56,186 nt of DNA from Streptomyces flavochromogenes (GTDB lineage Bacteria > Actinomycetota > Actinomycetes > Streptomycetales > Streptomycetaceae). The position numbers and the translations under genes were made by a program. Of this stretch, positions 9,220 to 17,541 are shown in pieces. The first letter of the stretch is position 1. Every line of letters starts with the position of its first letter. Below the pieces are notes generated by a model. The model was not told the origin of the DNA. It saw only the letters and a list, made by a program, of their open reading frames with translations, and made no database searches. The DNA lies in assembly GCF_000717595.1 (NCBI RefSeq), contig NZ_JNZO01000044.1, forward strand, positions 1-56,186, given 5' to 3'.

Positions 9220-9540
9220 GTGGCGAAGAAGGACCGGACGACGGACGCGGCGGCAGAGAAGGACCGCGAGAAATGGATGGCGCGTTTCCAGGTGCGGCTC
9301 GCCATGCAGCCGGGCGTGGACCGGGCGGTCGTGCTCCGGGCGGTCAAGGAGGTCACGACGCACTGCGCGGAGACGGGTGAGCACCCGAGGGCCGCCTTCG
9401 GCGACCCGGACGCCTACGCCGTGCAGACCGCCGCACGGCTGGTTCCGGAGGACCGGGCGGCGCGCGCGAGGCGGAGCGACGGCAGGGTGGCCGCGCTCGA
9501 CTCCGTGCTCCAGCGAGCCAGGGACGTCACCGGCATGTGA
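9220..9540 (+). CDS. Small HAAS-like domain protein
   Basis: 106 residues from a GTG with GGGAGAG at 9208-9214. Longer in-frame extensions upstream have a non-coding composition. The core (residues about 20-75) has the amphipathic helices and the 'HCAETGEHPRAAFGDPDAYA' pattern of HAAS domains. In other actinobacterial proteins that domain precedes membrane segments and is coded beside PadR regulators. No membrane segment and no PadR gene is present here, so this is a soluble, lone version. Its function is unknown. Confidence 0.75.
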   Translation: MAKKDRTTDAAAEKDREKWMARFQVRLAMQPGVDRAVVLRAVKEVTTHCAETGEHPRAAFGDPDAYAVQTAARLVPEDRAARARRSDGRVAALDSVLQRARDVTGM

Positions 9541-9643
9541 CCGATGAGGGGAGCCGCACGGCGCGGACCGCCCCTTCCGCGCCGCGCGCGAAGGTGTGGG
9601 CGCCGTCCGCGGCGTGGGGCGGGGCGCTCCGGACGAGCCGCCG

Positions 9644-10453
9644 CTACTCCTCGGTCCGCACGCCGGTCGCGTAGTTCGCGACCACGACGCCCTCGGGCGA
9701 CCGGTCGTCCACCGCCAGCACCCATGTGCTGCCCTGTCCGTCGGCCAAGGTCACATCGGCGGTGCGGTCCCACTTCGGCAGCACGTACTCGTTCAGATGG
9801 GCGGCGAGCCGCCGGGCGATGTCGTCGATGTTGCCCCGGGTGATCTTCGTGCCGAGGACGTGCCGGGTGTAGCCGTGCAGCGCCGTCGCGGTCACCTTCA
9901 CCGGCAGGTGTTCCGCCAGTGCCGCACGCTGCCAGGCGGTGCCCCTGTTCGGGGTGGAGATACGGGAATGGACACCGCCGCGGTACTGAGCCCAGGTGCG
10001 TTCCGCGTGCCGGGTGCAGTACCGCACCACCGTTCCGCGGTCCTGGCTGAGCATCAGGCCGTAGCCGCCCTGCGGCAGGTAGATCCGCCGCCGTCCGCGG
10101 ACGTCGGCCTCGGTGGGCGCACCGGAGGTGATGAGGTCCTCCAGGAGCGAGCGGATCTGGACGACGGCCGTCTTCGGCGGGACGGTGTGATGGCTGCTGT
10201 AGTCGCGAACGACATGCGGGTGGATCTCGATCTCGTACGCCTCGTCGGTCTCCAGCCCGAGAGGGGCCGGGTGCCAGGGACCGGGGCCCCAGTGCCAGCG
10301 CTGCCTGCGCTCCGTCTCCTCACGCGGGGCCCGGACGGTGTAACCGTCGCAGACCCCGCACCAGCCGTCGGCGCGCGCGGTGGGCGTGGTGCACAGGGTG
10401 CCCGTGGCGCTGTACCGGCTGCAGGCGCGCTTCGGTGGTGCGGGCATCGGCAT
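9644..10453 (-). CDS. Conserved hypothetical protein with N-terminal Cys cluster
   Basis: 269 residues. The ATG at 10451-10453 was chosen because GGGAGGGG lies seven bases upstream; an earlier start lacks a ribosome site. The N-terminus holds a possible zinc-binding set (CSRYSATGTLC, then CGVC). The rest is a soluble alpha/beta protein with no motif I recognise. The length and even composition argue for a real gene. It is convergent with the preceding small gene and lies behind the TetR gene on the same strand. I do not assign a function. Confidence 0.7.
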   Translation of the reverse strand: MPMPAPPKRACSRYSATGTLCTTPTARADGWCGVCDGYTVRAPREETERRQRWHWGPGPWHPAPLGLETDEAYEIEIHPHVVRDYSSHHTVPPKTAVVQIRSLLEDLITSGAPTEADVRGRRRIYLPQGGYGLMLSQDRGTVVRYCTRHAERTWAQYRGGVHSRISTPNRGTAWQRAALAEHLPVKVTATALHGYTRHVLGTKITRGNIDDIARRLAAHLNEYVLPKWDRTADVTLADGQGSTWVLAVDDRSPEGVVVANYATGVRTEE

Positions 10454-10564
10454 GGGCGTCCCCCTCCCGGCTGCCGGTACGGGCAGCCTCTCATAAGGGA
10501 TGAATGATACGAGAGTGATCATGATTCCGCAGGCTGCCTGACGTCGGTTCGATGCTTCCCGCCG

Positions 10565-11293
10565 TCAGCCGCTCCGGTGCTCCGGCGTTCCGGTCGTCCG
10601 GCCTTCTGCTCCTCCGGCCTCCTGCTCCCCCGGTCTTCCCGCCGTCCGGTCCTCCGGCCGGCCCGGTGGCACGGGGTCGCCCGCGAGCGCGGCGGCGACG
10701 GCGAAGAGTCGGGCGCAGCGCCGGGTCATGGCCTCCGGTGTCTCCCCGGGATGCTTGACCCACCAGCGGACGAGTGTGCCGACCAGGTCGGTCCAGACGT
10801 GGCGGAGCGCGTCGGCGTCCAGGGGGTCGGTGGATCCGGCGGTGCGCAGCAGCTCGGTGGTGCCGTCGGCCGCGAGCGCGTCGATGGCCGCCCGGTAGAT
10901 CGACGCCGCGCGGGCGGCCTCACCGCCGGGCGGCAGGGAGCGGTCGTAGAGGACGAACCACGCCTCCCGGCGTTCCTCCAACGCTTCGAAGATGCCGCGG
11001 AGGACCCGCAGGGGGGTGCGAGAGGTCGTTCCCTCCTCGCCCATGGCTGTCCGGATCGCGTCGAGCAGGTCGTCCCCGACGGGCGTCAAGCAGGCGACGT
11101 ACAGGTCTTCCTTCGTGCCGAGGTACTGGTGCAGCAGCGTCTTGGTGACCCCGACGCGCTCGGCGACGGCGGCCAGGGAGGCGGCGGCAAAGCCGCGGCC
11201 TCCGAACTCCTCCGTGGCGGCTTCCAGCATCTGCTGCCGACGCAGGTGTCGGGGGACGCCCTTGGTGCCGGCCTTCGAACGGGGGGTTGCCAT
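10565..11293 (-). CDS. TetR/AcrR-family transcriptional regulator
   Basis: 242 residues. The helix-turn-helix is in residues about 20-65 (an AAVAERVGVTKTLLHQYLG-type recognition region). The ligand-binding domain follows. The last roughly 35 residues are low complexity (Gly/Glu/Arg) and unusual for the family. It is divergent from the FAD oxidase gene, with a palindrome in the 64-base gap, the usual arrangement of an autoregulated repressor controlling its neighbour. The inducer is unknown. Confidence 0.9.
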   Translation of the reverse strand: MATPRSKAGTKGVPRHLRRQQMLEAATEEFGGRGFAAASLAAVAERVGVTKTLLHQYLGTKEDLYVACLTPVGDDLLDAIRTAMGEEGTTSRTPLRVLRGIFEALEERREAWFVLYDRSLPPGGEAARAASIYRAAIDALAADGTTELLRTAGSTDPLDADALRHVWTDLVGTLVRWWVKHPGETPEAMTRRCARLFAVAAALAGDPVPPGRPEDRTAGRPGEQEAGGAEGRTTGTPEHRSG

Positions 11294-11314
11294 GCGCAGA
11301 TATTATCAGTAAGT

Positions 11315-11334
11315 AATTTACCTCTTGGTAAATT
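11315..11334. promoter_or_regulatory. Palindromic operator between TetR and FAD oxidase genes
   Basis: A perfect inverted repeat, AATTTACC-TCTT-GGTAAATT, lies in a very AT-rich gap between two divergent genes. It is placed to block both promoters and is the likely site of the TetR protein. Confidence 0.75.
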
Positions 11335-11357
11335 CACTCGCGGCCTCTGGAGCGCCC

Positions 11358-12968
11358 ATGTCCGGCACGACGACGCAGCCCAACCCGTCCGCCCCCCTCC
11401 GGTCCTGGTGGGGCTGGGGGTGGGAGAGCGCCCACCCCGACGACGCCGAGTGCGTGGCGATGGGCTCCCTGCTGCCCGGAACCCTGGCCCGCCCGCTCCC
11501 CGTACCGCGCATCGCCGATCTGGGCATCGGGGCACCCGCCGTCCAGCCCTCGGCGAGCCTGGCGCGGCTGATCAGCACCGACCCCGGCGACCGCGCGGCC
11601 CACGCGATGGGCAAGGCGTACCGGGACATCGCCCGCGCCCTGCGCGGCCGTCCGGGCCGGATCCCCGACCTGGTCGCGTTCCCGACGGAGGAGCGGGAGG
11701 TGGTCGACCTCCTGGACTGGGCCGGCGAACACCGGGTCGCCGTCGTGCCCTTCGGCGGCGGGTCCTCGGTGGTGGGCGGAGTCGAGTACCGGGGCGACCG
11801 CCATCGCGCGGTGCTCTCCCTCGACCTGACCAGGATGGACCGGGTGCTGGAGGTCGACTCCGAGGGCAGGGCCGCCCGCATCCAGGCGGGGACGCTCGGA
11901 CCGAGCCTGGAGAACCAGCTGCGTCCGCACGGCCTGACGCTCCGGCACTTCCCGCAGAGCTTCGAGTTCTCCACCCTCGGCGGCTGGCTCGCGACCCGGG
12001 CCGGCGGCCACTACGCCACCGGCCGTACGCACATCGACGACTTCGTCCAGTCGCTGCGGGTGGTCACCCCGGCCGGCACGGCGGAGTCGTGGCGGCTGCC
12101 CGCCTCGGGCGCGGGTCCCTCGCCCGACCGGATGTTCCTCGGCTCGGAGGGCGCGCTCGGCATCATCACCGAGGCGTGGGTACGGCTCCAGGCCCGCCCG
12201 GTCCACAAGGCGTCCGCCTCGCTCGCCTTCGACGACTTCGGCGCCGCGCTCGGGGCGGTCCGCGCCCTCGCGCAGTCCGACCTCGCCCCTGCCAACTGCC
12301 GGCTGCTCGACTCCGGCGAGGCCGCGCTGGCCGGTGCCGCACGGGACGGCTCGGCCGTGCTCGTCCTGGGCTTCGAGTCCGCCGACGCCCCGGTCGACGG
12401 CCGCCTCGCACAGGCCGTCGACCTGGCCCGCTCCCACGGGGGCCGACGGGAGCCGTCCGAGGCCGGTACGGATGGTGCTCCCGCCGACGAGGCGGTGAAC
12501 GCATGGCGGTCGGCGTTCCTGCGGATGCCCTACCTCCGGGACGGCCTGGCGCGGATGGGCGCCGTCGCGGAGACCTTCGAGACGGCGGCCACCTGGGGCC
12601 GTGTCCCCGCCCTCGTCGAGGACGTCCGCAGGACGGTCAGCGAGGCGGCACTCAAGATCTCCGGCCACCCCGCCACCGTCAACTGCCGTCTCACACACGT
12701 CTATCCGGACGGGGCGGCGCCCTACTTCACTGTGCTCGCCGCGGGCCGCCCGGGGGAGGAGGTCGCCTTCTGGGACGAGCTGAAGGCGGTGGCGAACGAG
12801 GTGCTCCACCGCCACCGGGCCACCATCACCCACCACCACGCCGTCGGCCGCGACCACCGGCCGGGCTACGACCGCCAGCGGCCGGAGCCCTTCGCCCTCG
12901 CCCTGCGCGCCGCCAAGGGCGCCCTCGACCCGCACGGCGTCCTCAACCCGGGGGTGCTGCTGGACTGA
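11358..12968 (+). CDS. AGPS-family FAD-binding oxidase
   Basis: 536 residues from the ATG at 11358 with GGAG upstream; the earlier TTG lies inside the operator. The FAD-binding PCMH domain has FGGGSSVVGG (132-141). The stretch LRHFPQSFEFSTLGGWLAT is typical of alkyldihydroxyacetonephosphate synthases. The C-terminal catalytic region has HHHAVGRDH (492-500), containing the triple-His motif of AGPS. AGPS swaps an acyl for an alkyl chain in ether-lipid synthesis, and many bacterial members have undefined substrates. There is no acyltransferase or dehydrogenase neighbour, so the lipid role is inferred from family only. It is likely controlled by the adjacent TetR protein. Confidence 0.85.
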   Translation: MSGTTTQPNPSAPLRSWWGWGWESAHPDDAECVAMGSLLPGTLARPLPVPRIADLGIGAPAVQPSASLARLISTDPGDRAAHAMGKAYRDIARALRGRPGRIPDLVAFPTEEREVVDLLDWAGEHRVAVVPFGGGSSVVGGVEYRGDRHRAVLSLDLTRMDRVLEVDSEGRAARIQAGTLGPSLENQLRPHGLTLRHFPQSFEFSTLGGWLATRAGGHYATGRTHIDDFVQSLRVVTPAGTAESWRLPASGAGPSPDRMFLGSEGALGIITEAWVRLQARPVHKASASLAFDDFGAALGAVRALAQSDLAPANCRLLDSGEAALAGAARDGSAVLVLGFESADAPVDGRLAQAVDLARSHGGRREPSEAGTDGAPADEAVNAWRSAFLRMPYLRDGLARMGAVAETFETAATWGRVPALVEDVRRTVSEAALKISGHPATVNCRLTHVYPDGAAPYFTVLAAGRPGEEVAFWDELKAVANEVLHRHRATITHHHAVGRDHRPGYDRQRPEPFALALRAAKGALDPHGVLNPGVLLD

Positions 12969-12996
12969 GGCGGCCTCGCCCCACCCGGAGCGCGGT

Positions 12997-13034
12997 GTAC
13001 CGGGACCCGGCCGGTGGCCGACGGGTCCCGGTAC
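12997..13034 (+). terminator. Terminator hairpin after the FAD oxidase gene
   Basis: A perfect 12-base-pair stem (GTACCGGGACCC / GGGTCCCGGTAC) with a 14-base loop begins 28 bases after the stop codon. There is no U-tract, as is common in Streptomyces. Confidence 0.8.
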
Positions 13035-13301
13035 CTGCCCGTCGACCGCTCCTCGACGGCGCCGCGGATGCCGGGGAAGGCCTTCGGGAGGATCTCCCGA
13101 ACCCTCCTGAGGGCGCCGCGACCCGGGCCGCGTCCGGGGCGGCGGCACCGGAGCCGGCACCGGGCCGTCAGGGCACACCGGCGGCCTCCTCGGGCAGCGG
13201 GGAACGCGCTGAGCGACCGAGAGACGTCGACCGACGGCGGCCTTCTCCCGTCGGCCTCCACTTCCGCCACGGCGAGGCACGGGCGGCCGGACGGAGAGAC
13301 A

Positions 13302-13730
13302 ATGACTTCGATGATGACCGTGCTGATAGCAGGCCTGCCCGAGGGCGCCGAGTTGGAATCGGTGCGCGCCCGCGTCCACTCCGGCCCGCACTTCCGCATC
13401 GTCGCCCACGCCTACGAGCCCCGGATCGCCCTGGCCCAGGCCCGTGTGCTGCTGCCCGACATCGCGGTGATCACCCGCCACCTGCCCAACCCCGAGGCCG
13501 ACCTCGCCCGCTACCGACTCCTACGGGATCTGCGTGCCCTCGACCCGCCCACCGGGATCATCCTCCGCAGGGACGCAGGCGAATCGGATCGGCCGCTGGG
13601 ACCGGGCGCCGAACCCCTGGACGGAGCGATCCACGAGATCCGCCGCGGGGAGGCCGACGCCCTCTGGGAGGCCCTGGTCACGATCGGCCGGCGCCGCGCC
13701 ACCTGCGACACCGACCCGACAGGTCTCTGA
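13302..13730 (+). CDS. Orphan receiver-like (degenerate REC) protein
   Basis: 142 residues from the ATG at 13302 with GGAGAG upstream. The order VLIAG, AYEPRIALAQARVLLPDIAVITRHLP and TGIILRR follows the alpha/beta pattern of a response-regulator receiver domain, where PD and LP flank the phosphorylation site. The acidic pocket and the phospho-acceptor Asp appear to be missing. There is no DNA-binding domain and no kinase beside it. It could be a pseudo-receiver, or the N-terminal part of a once larger regulator. The assignment is tentative. Confidence 0.6.
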   Translation: MTSMMTVLIAGLPEGAELESVRARVHSGPHFRIVAHAYEPRIALAQARVLLPDIAVITRHLPNPEADLARYRLLRDLRALDPPTGIILRRDAGESDRPLGPGAEPLDGAIHEIRRGEADALWEALVTIGRRRATCDTDPTGL

Positions 13731-14290
13731 CTCCGAACGCCGTGAGGCAAGCGGTCCTCCGAACCATTGCGTCCGGATCGTCAGCCGCGGCGACGCCCGG
13801 CCGGCGTCGCCGGAAAACGCCGGCGGCGAGAACCAGGCGCTGAACTCCTGCTCCACCGCCCACCGCCCACCGCACTCGGCGCACCGATGCACACGCAGTG
13901 CGCCTCCGGCAGCGGCGACTTCCACTCCGCCGGACCCCGATCCGACCTCGCTCGATCCGACCGCGCAGTGACCGCGACCGGGCTGATGGAGGCCTCCTGG
14001 TCATCCGCGTACGCCTGCCGCCGTCCAGGCACGTGTCCCGGCACCCGTCGACCGGAGCCCGCCGCAGTCCCGTCGTACCCAGCCGGTGTCATCCGCCTGA
14101 GGCAGCGGCGCACGGGGCGCGAACAGGACCACATATGGCAGGGGGACATCGCCGACGGGGCTTGACTGCGCCGACAGGCCTCGGCGGAGTGACCATCCGA
14201 GTGGGCGAGTGCCTCGGGGCCATGTCACAGAACGCCGCGCTGTCTTGTCCGGAGAGTGAAGACAGGCACTGACTCAGGCGGATGGTGGGC
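13731..14290. other. Intergenic region, no supported gene
   Basis: No reading frame here has a convincing start and composition. A minus-strand frame around 13700-13920 contains one CAECG motif, but it overlaps the end of the receiver-like gene and was not accepted. Confidence 0.4.
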
Positions 14291-14473
14291 ATGCGGGTGT
14301 TGATAGCGGGCGGGAGCTCGGGTCTGAGGCGACAGTCGGTGCCTCGGCAGGGTGCGCCGCGGGCGGGCGAGGCCGAGGGGTACGGCTTCGCCGGTGCGCC
14401 GGTCGAGCGGGAGCCTGGCCGGCAGTCGCGTCGTACGTCCCGGCGACAGCGTTCCGCGCCGGGGCCGGCATGA
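14291..14473 (+). pseudogene. Remnant of a NAD(P)-binding epimerase-like gene
   Basis: The frame opens with MRVLIAGGSSGLRR, close to the first strand and glycine motif of short-chain epimerases (consensus GGxGxxG, here damaged), and then loses similarity. It ends in a TGA that overlaps the ATG of the following sigma-factor gene (ATGA). Such translational coupling suggests an original epimerase-sigma operon in which most of the first gene has been deleted. The assignment rests on about 14 residues and the overlap. Confidence 0.45.
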
Positions 14474-15288
14474 CGCGGGCCGAGGAGTTCCAGGGGCTGC
14501 GGCCACTGCTGTCCTCGATCGCCTACCGGATCCTGGGAAGTGTGACCGAGGCGGAGGACGCCGTTCAGGAGACCTGGCTCCGCTACGAGGCCTTGCCGAC
14601 TCCACCTGACTCCGCCAGGGCCTACCTGGCGACCGTGGTCACCCGGATCTCGATCAACGTGCTGAATTCCGCCCGCGTCCGGCGCGAGGAGTACGTCGGA
14701 CCGTGGTTTCCCGAGCCGCTGCTGACCGACCCCTACCAGGACCCGGAGCGCACGGCCGAGTTGGCCGACTCGGTGTCGACGGCGGCGCTTCTGCTGCTGG
14801 AACGACTCACCCCGCTGGAACGCGCGGTGTTCGTCCTGCGAGAGGTGTTCGACTTCGGTTTCCAGGAGATCGCCACCGCGGTCGGTCGCCCGGAGGCCGC
14901 ATGCCGCCAACTGGCGGTCAGGGCGCGCCGCCACATGACCGAGGGCCGCCCGCGGTTCGAGGCCGACCGCGGTGCATGCGAGAGACTCGCAGCGCGGTTC
15001 TTCGACGCCTTGACCGAAGGAGACGTCGACGGGCTGCGAGAGCTGCTCGCCACCGACGTGCAGTTGGTCGCGGACAGCGGGGGCAAGGCCCCGCAGTGGG
15101 CGACCGGGTTCCTCGGCGCCGATCCGGAAAGAGCCGGTCGAGCTGTGCTTCACCCCGACCTACGCGTCTTTGTCCAACCTGATCGAGGCCCCCTTCGGGC
15201 CGTTGCGGCTCGTGTACACAGCAAGAAGGGCATCCGCTTGAGGCGGCAGGGCCGCGCTTGCGGCGTGAGGAGCCATGCTCGGAGCTAA
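14470..15288 (+). pseudogene. ECF41-type sigma factor, C-terminally truncated
   Basis: The frame has 272 codons, but only about the first 217 match the family. Region 2 (residues about 10-70) is intact. The WFPEP linker motif follows, then region 4 (about 105-155) and the start of the SnoaL-like C-terminal domain with DSGGK. ECF41 factors use this C-terminal domain to control their own activity, and its last conserved motif (NPDKL) is missing. At 15122 the frame runs into an IS630-like transposase fragment. The truncated protein might still bind core polymerase, but its built-in regulation would be gone. No ribosome site is clear; the start relies on the ATGA overlap with the upstream remnant. 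Confidence 0.75.
15122..15241 (+). mobile_element. IS630-like transposase C-terminal fragment
   Basis: Read one base out of the sigma-factor frame, this stretch gives EPVELCFTPTYASLSNLIEA and FGPLR, the C-terminal signature of IS630-family transposases (usually CFTPTxASWANPIEAxFGPLR). The next bases, read in the sigma frame, give RVHSKKGIRLRR, which resembles the very end of the same transposases. The two pieces look like parts of one gene joined by an internal deletion with a frame change. No inverted repeats were identified. Confidence 0.7.
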
Positions 15289-15596
15289 TCCGTGACGTCC
15301 TCGGACGCCCAGATCCGGAACAGCGAGAGTCCCTCGGTCAGATTGCCGGGCCCGCAGGCGATGTGAAACGTCTGCTCCGACGTCCACGCCGTGACCCAGT
15401 CGTGCTCGTCTCGAGTAATGCGCTGATCGGGATACTCCCGGTCAGCCAGTTCCGTCTCGTCAAGATTGATCTTGACGAACCACCCCGGATTGTCGGTCGT
15501 CTCGACCGTCACGCCCCATTCGTGTTCCCAGTCTCCGTCGCACTGTGAGGAATACCAGCTCTGCAACCACTCAAGGACGTGCTCGGGTCCGGACAT
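15285..15596 (-). CDS. Imm53-family immunity-like protein
   Basis: 103 residues. The start at 15594-15596 is chosen because family similarity begins there. The sequence pattern, WLQSWYSSQCDGDWEH followed by DNPGWFVKINLDET and a GPGNLTEGLSLF tail, matches immunity 53 proteins of polymorphic-toxin systems. No toxin gene is adjacent, so it would be an orphan immunity gene that could protect against toxins of neighbouring strains. Upstream is 470 bases without a gene. Confidence 0.8.
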   Translation of the reverse strand: MSGPEHVLEWLQSWYSSQCDGDWEHEWGVTVETTDNPGWFVKINLDETELADREYPDQRITRDEHDWVTAWTSEQTFHIACGPGNLTEGLSLFRIWASEDVTD

Positions 15597-16066
15597 GAAC
15601 GCGATGGTAGGCGAACCACACGTGTACCAACGGACCCGGTGAACCGTCCCGGTCCCGATCAGTGCACCAGCTACAGGAATCGAACGGGCGCATGGTGTTT
15701 CACAGTGGAGGAGCAAGCCAGGTCGGGAGCGTGCCGAGAGGCGCGTTCACCACTCGGAACCGGCATGACGCTCTCATCTGATCTTTGCCCCGGCGAAGGA
15801 CCGCCCTCACTGGCAGGGCACAGCCATCGCGGGGCGGGGAGCGACCTGCCAGGGCGACGCCTGGTTCGAGGGAGACGATCCTCCGGGGCGACGTCGTCCT
15901 CGGCCTCGGCAGATGCCCCGGGCCGACCCGGTCGCCGGCCGGTGGAGAGCGCGGTCACAAACCGGTGACCACATCCGGGGCGCTTCCTGGGCTGTCCGCG
16001 GGCTGGGATATCTTCCTGGCACGGCACGTCGAGACCCTTCTCCGTGGCGCTTGAGGGAGGGAATCC
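15597..16066. other. Intergenic region, promoters only
   Basis: Nothing gene-like was found in this stretch. The right end should carry the promoter of the FG-GAP protein gene. Confidence 0.4.
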
Positions 16067-17254
16067 ATGCGCACCACTCTGTTTCAGCGCGCGGCCGCGG
16101 TGGCCACGACGCTGGGGCTCACCTCGCTGGGGCTTCTCGGGGCCGGCGCGGCTCCCGCACAGGCGGCGACCAGCGACTGCCCCAAGGGCTACTTGTGCGC
16201 CTGGGCCAACGGCGACGGCACCGGTCCGATGTTCAAGACGAAGACGAGCATGCCCACCCTGGGGAGCTGGGACAACAAGATCCTGACGCGGTACAACCGC
16301 ACGGGCTTGAACGTCTGTCTCTTCGACGAGCAGAACTACGCAGGCGGGTACTCATGGGACACCCCCGCCGAGTCCTATCCGATCAACGGCGGCAACGCAG
16401 AGATCAGCTCCATCAAGATCGCGCCCACGCTGCGCGACTGTGAGTCGGATCCGTATCCCTATTGGGCGACGGCGACGTCCCCGAGGGCTGGCGGGTTCGG
16501 CGACATGAACGGCGACCGGAGGGCGGACGCCGTTCTGAGTGACGAGGCCGGGCGTCTGTGGTTCCTGTCGGGCAGCGGCAGCGGTCGCCTCATCGGCTCC
16601 GGCGGCTGGAAGGCGTTCGACGCACTCACACGGCACGGTGACTTCAGCGGCGACGGTCGCGAGGACGTGATCGCCCGTGAGAAGGCCACCGGCAAGCTCT
16701 GGCTCTACCCGGGCACCGGTAGCGGGGGCCTCGGCGCGCGCAAGCTCATCGGCACCGGCGGCTGGAACTCCATGGGCCGGCTGGCCGCGTTCGGCGACCT
16801 GTCCGGCGACGGCCGCTCCGACCTCCTCGGCGTGGAGAAGGCCACCGGCAAGCTCTGGCTCTACCCGGGCACCGGCAGCGGGGGCCTGGGCGCGCGCAAG
16901 CTCATCGGTACCGGCGGCTGGAACGGCATGAACGCCCTCGTCGGCGCCGGTGACATGACGGGCGACGGCCGGGCCGACCTCGTTGCCCGGGAGAAGGCCA
17001 CGGGGAAGCTGTGGCTCTACCTCGGTACCTCGACCCGGACTCTCGGTGCCCGCAAGCTCATCGGCACCGGCGGCTGGAACTCGATGAACCACATCATCGG
17101 CGCAGGCGACACCTCCGGTGACGGACGACCCGACCTGGAGGCGGCGGACGGCGTCGGCCTCTACCAGTACCAGGGGCTCGCCACCGGCGGCCTGCGCAAG
17201 GTCGACAACGACAACCGTTCCTGGTGGGCGCTGGAAGGCGCCACCGCTTTCTGA
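16067..17254 (+). CDS. Secreted peptidase-inhibitor-like / FG-GAP repeat protein
   Basis: 395 residues with GGGAGG upstream. A Sec signal peptide (1-34, ending AQA) is followed by a small Cys-containing domain (residues about 35-125) like peptidase-inhibitor family I36 or gamma-crystallin-like secreted proteins. Four FG-GAP/VCBS-like repeats follow (GDxxGDGRxDxxxxEKATGKLWLYPGTG pattern); three of them are near-identical 52-residue (156-base) copies starting at about 16679, 16835 and 16991. The calcium-type DxNxDGxxD loops are clear. Such proteins are abundant in Streptomyces secretomes, and their partners are unknown. Confidence 0.85.
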   Translation: MRTTLFQRAAAVATTLGLTSLGLLGAGAAPAQAATSDCPKGYLCAWANGDGTGPMFKTKTSMPTLGSWDNKILTRYNRTGLNVCLFDEQNYAGGYSWDTPAESYPINGGNAEISSIKIAPTLRDCESDPYPYWATATSPRAGGFGDMNGDRRADAVLSDEAGRLWFLSGSGSGRLIGSGGWKAFDALTRHGDFSGDGREDVIAREKATGKLWLYPGTGSGGLGARKLIGTGGWNSMGRLAAFGDLSGDGRSDLLGVEKATGKLWLYPGTGSGGLGARKLIGTGGWNGMNALVGAGDMTGDGRADLVAREKATGKLWLYLGTSTRTLGARKLIGTGGWNSMNHIIGAGDTSGDGRPDLEAADGVGLYQYQGLATGGLRKVDNDNRSWWALEGATAF

Positions 17255-17322
17255 TTCCGTCTGTGAACGGCCATGCCGCCCCTTGCGACCTGCTCGCGAC
17301 CGGCTTGGCTCTCATCGGACAT

Positions 17323-17360
17323 GTGCCCGGGCAGACCGCACGCGCGGTCTGCCCGGGCAC
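17323..17360. terminator. Strong bidirectional terminator hairpin
   Basis: A perfect 17-base-pair stem, GTGCCCGGGCAGACCGC and its complement, with loop ACGC. It lies 69 bases after the FG-GAP gene and between two convergent genes, so it probably serves both. Confidence 0.9.
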
Positions 17361-17541
17361 AGCCGTCCCGGCGCCGCGCACCCCCGACGGCAGGGCAGGT
17401 CAGCGCAGGACCGCCTCCGCCACCGAGTGGCGCCGGGGCGCCACTTCAAAGCCGGGTCGCCACCCAAAGCAGGCCCTCACCGCCTCATGTCCTCGTGTCC
17501 TCGTGTGTCAAGGCGGCCACCACCTCACCTGGGCCCGTGGG

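Noticed and set aside
10577..13843. Plus-strand open frame of 1088 codons
   Set aside because: It is antisense to the TetR gene and out of frame with the FAD oxidase; Arg/Pro/Gly-rich shadow sequence.
13521..13925. Minus-strand frame with one CAECG motif
   Set aside because: It overlaps the end of the receiver-like gene, only one CxxC is present, and the C-terminal half looks non-coding.
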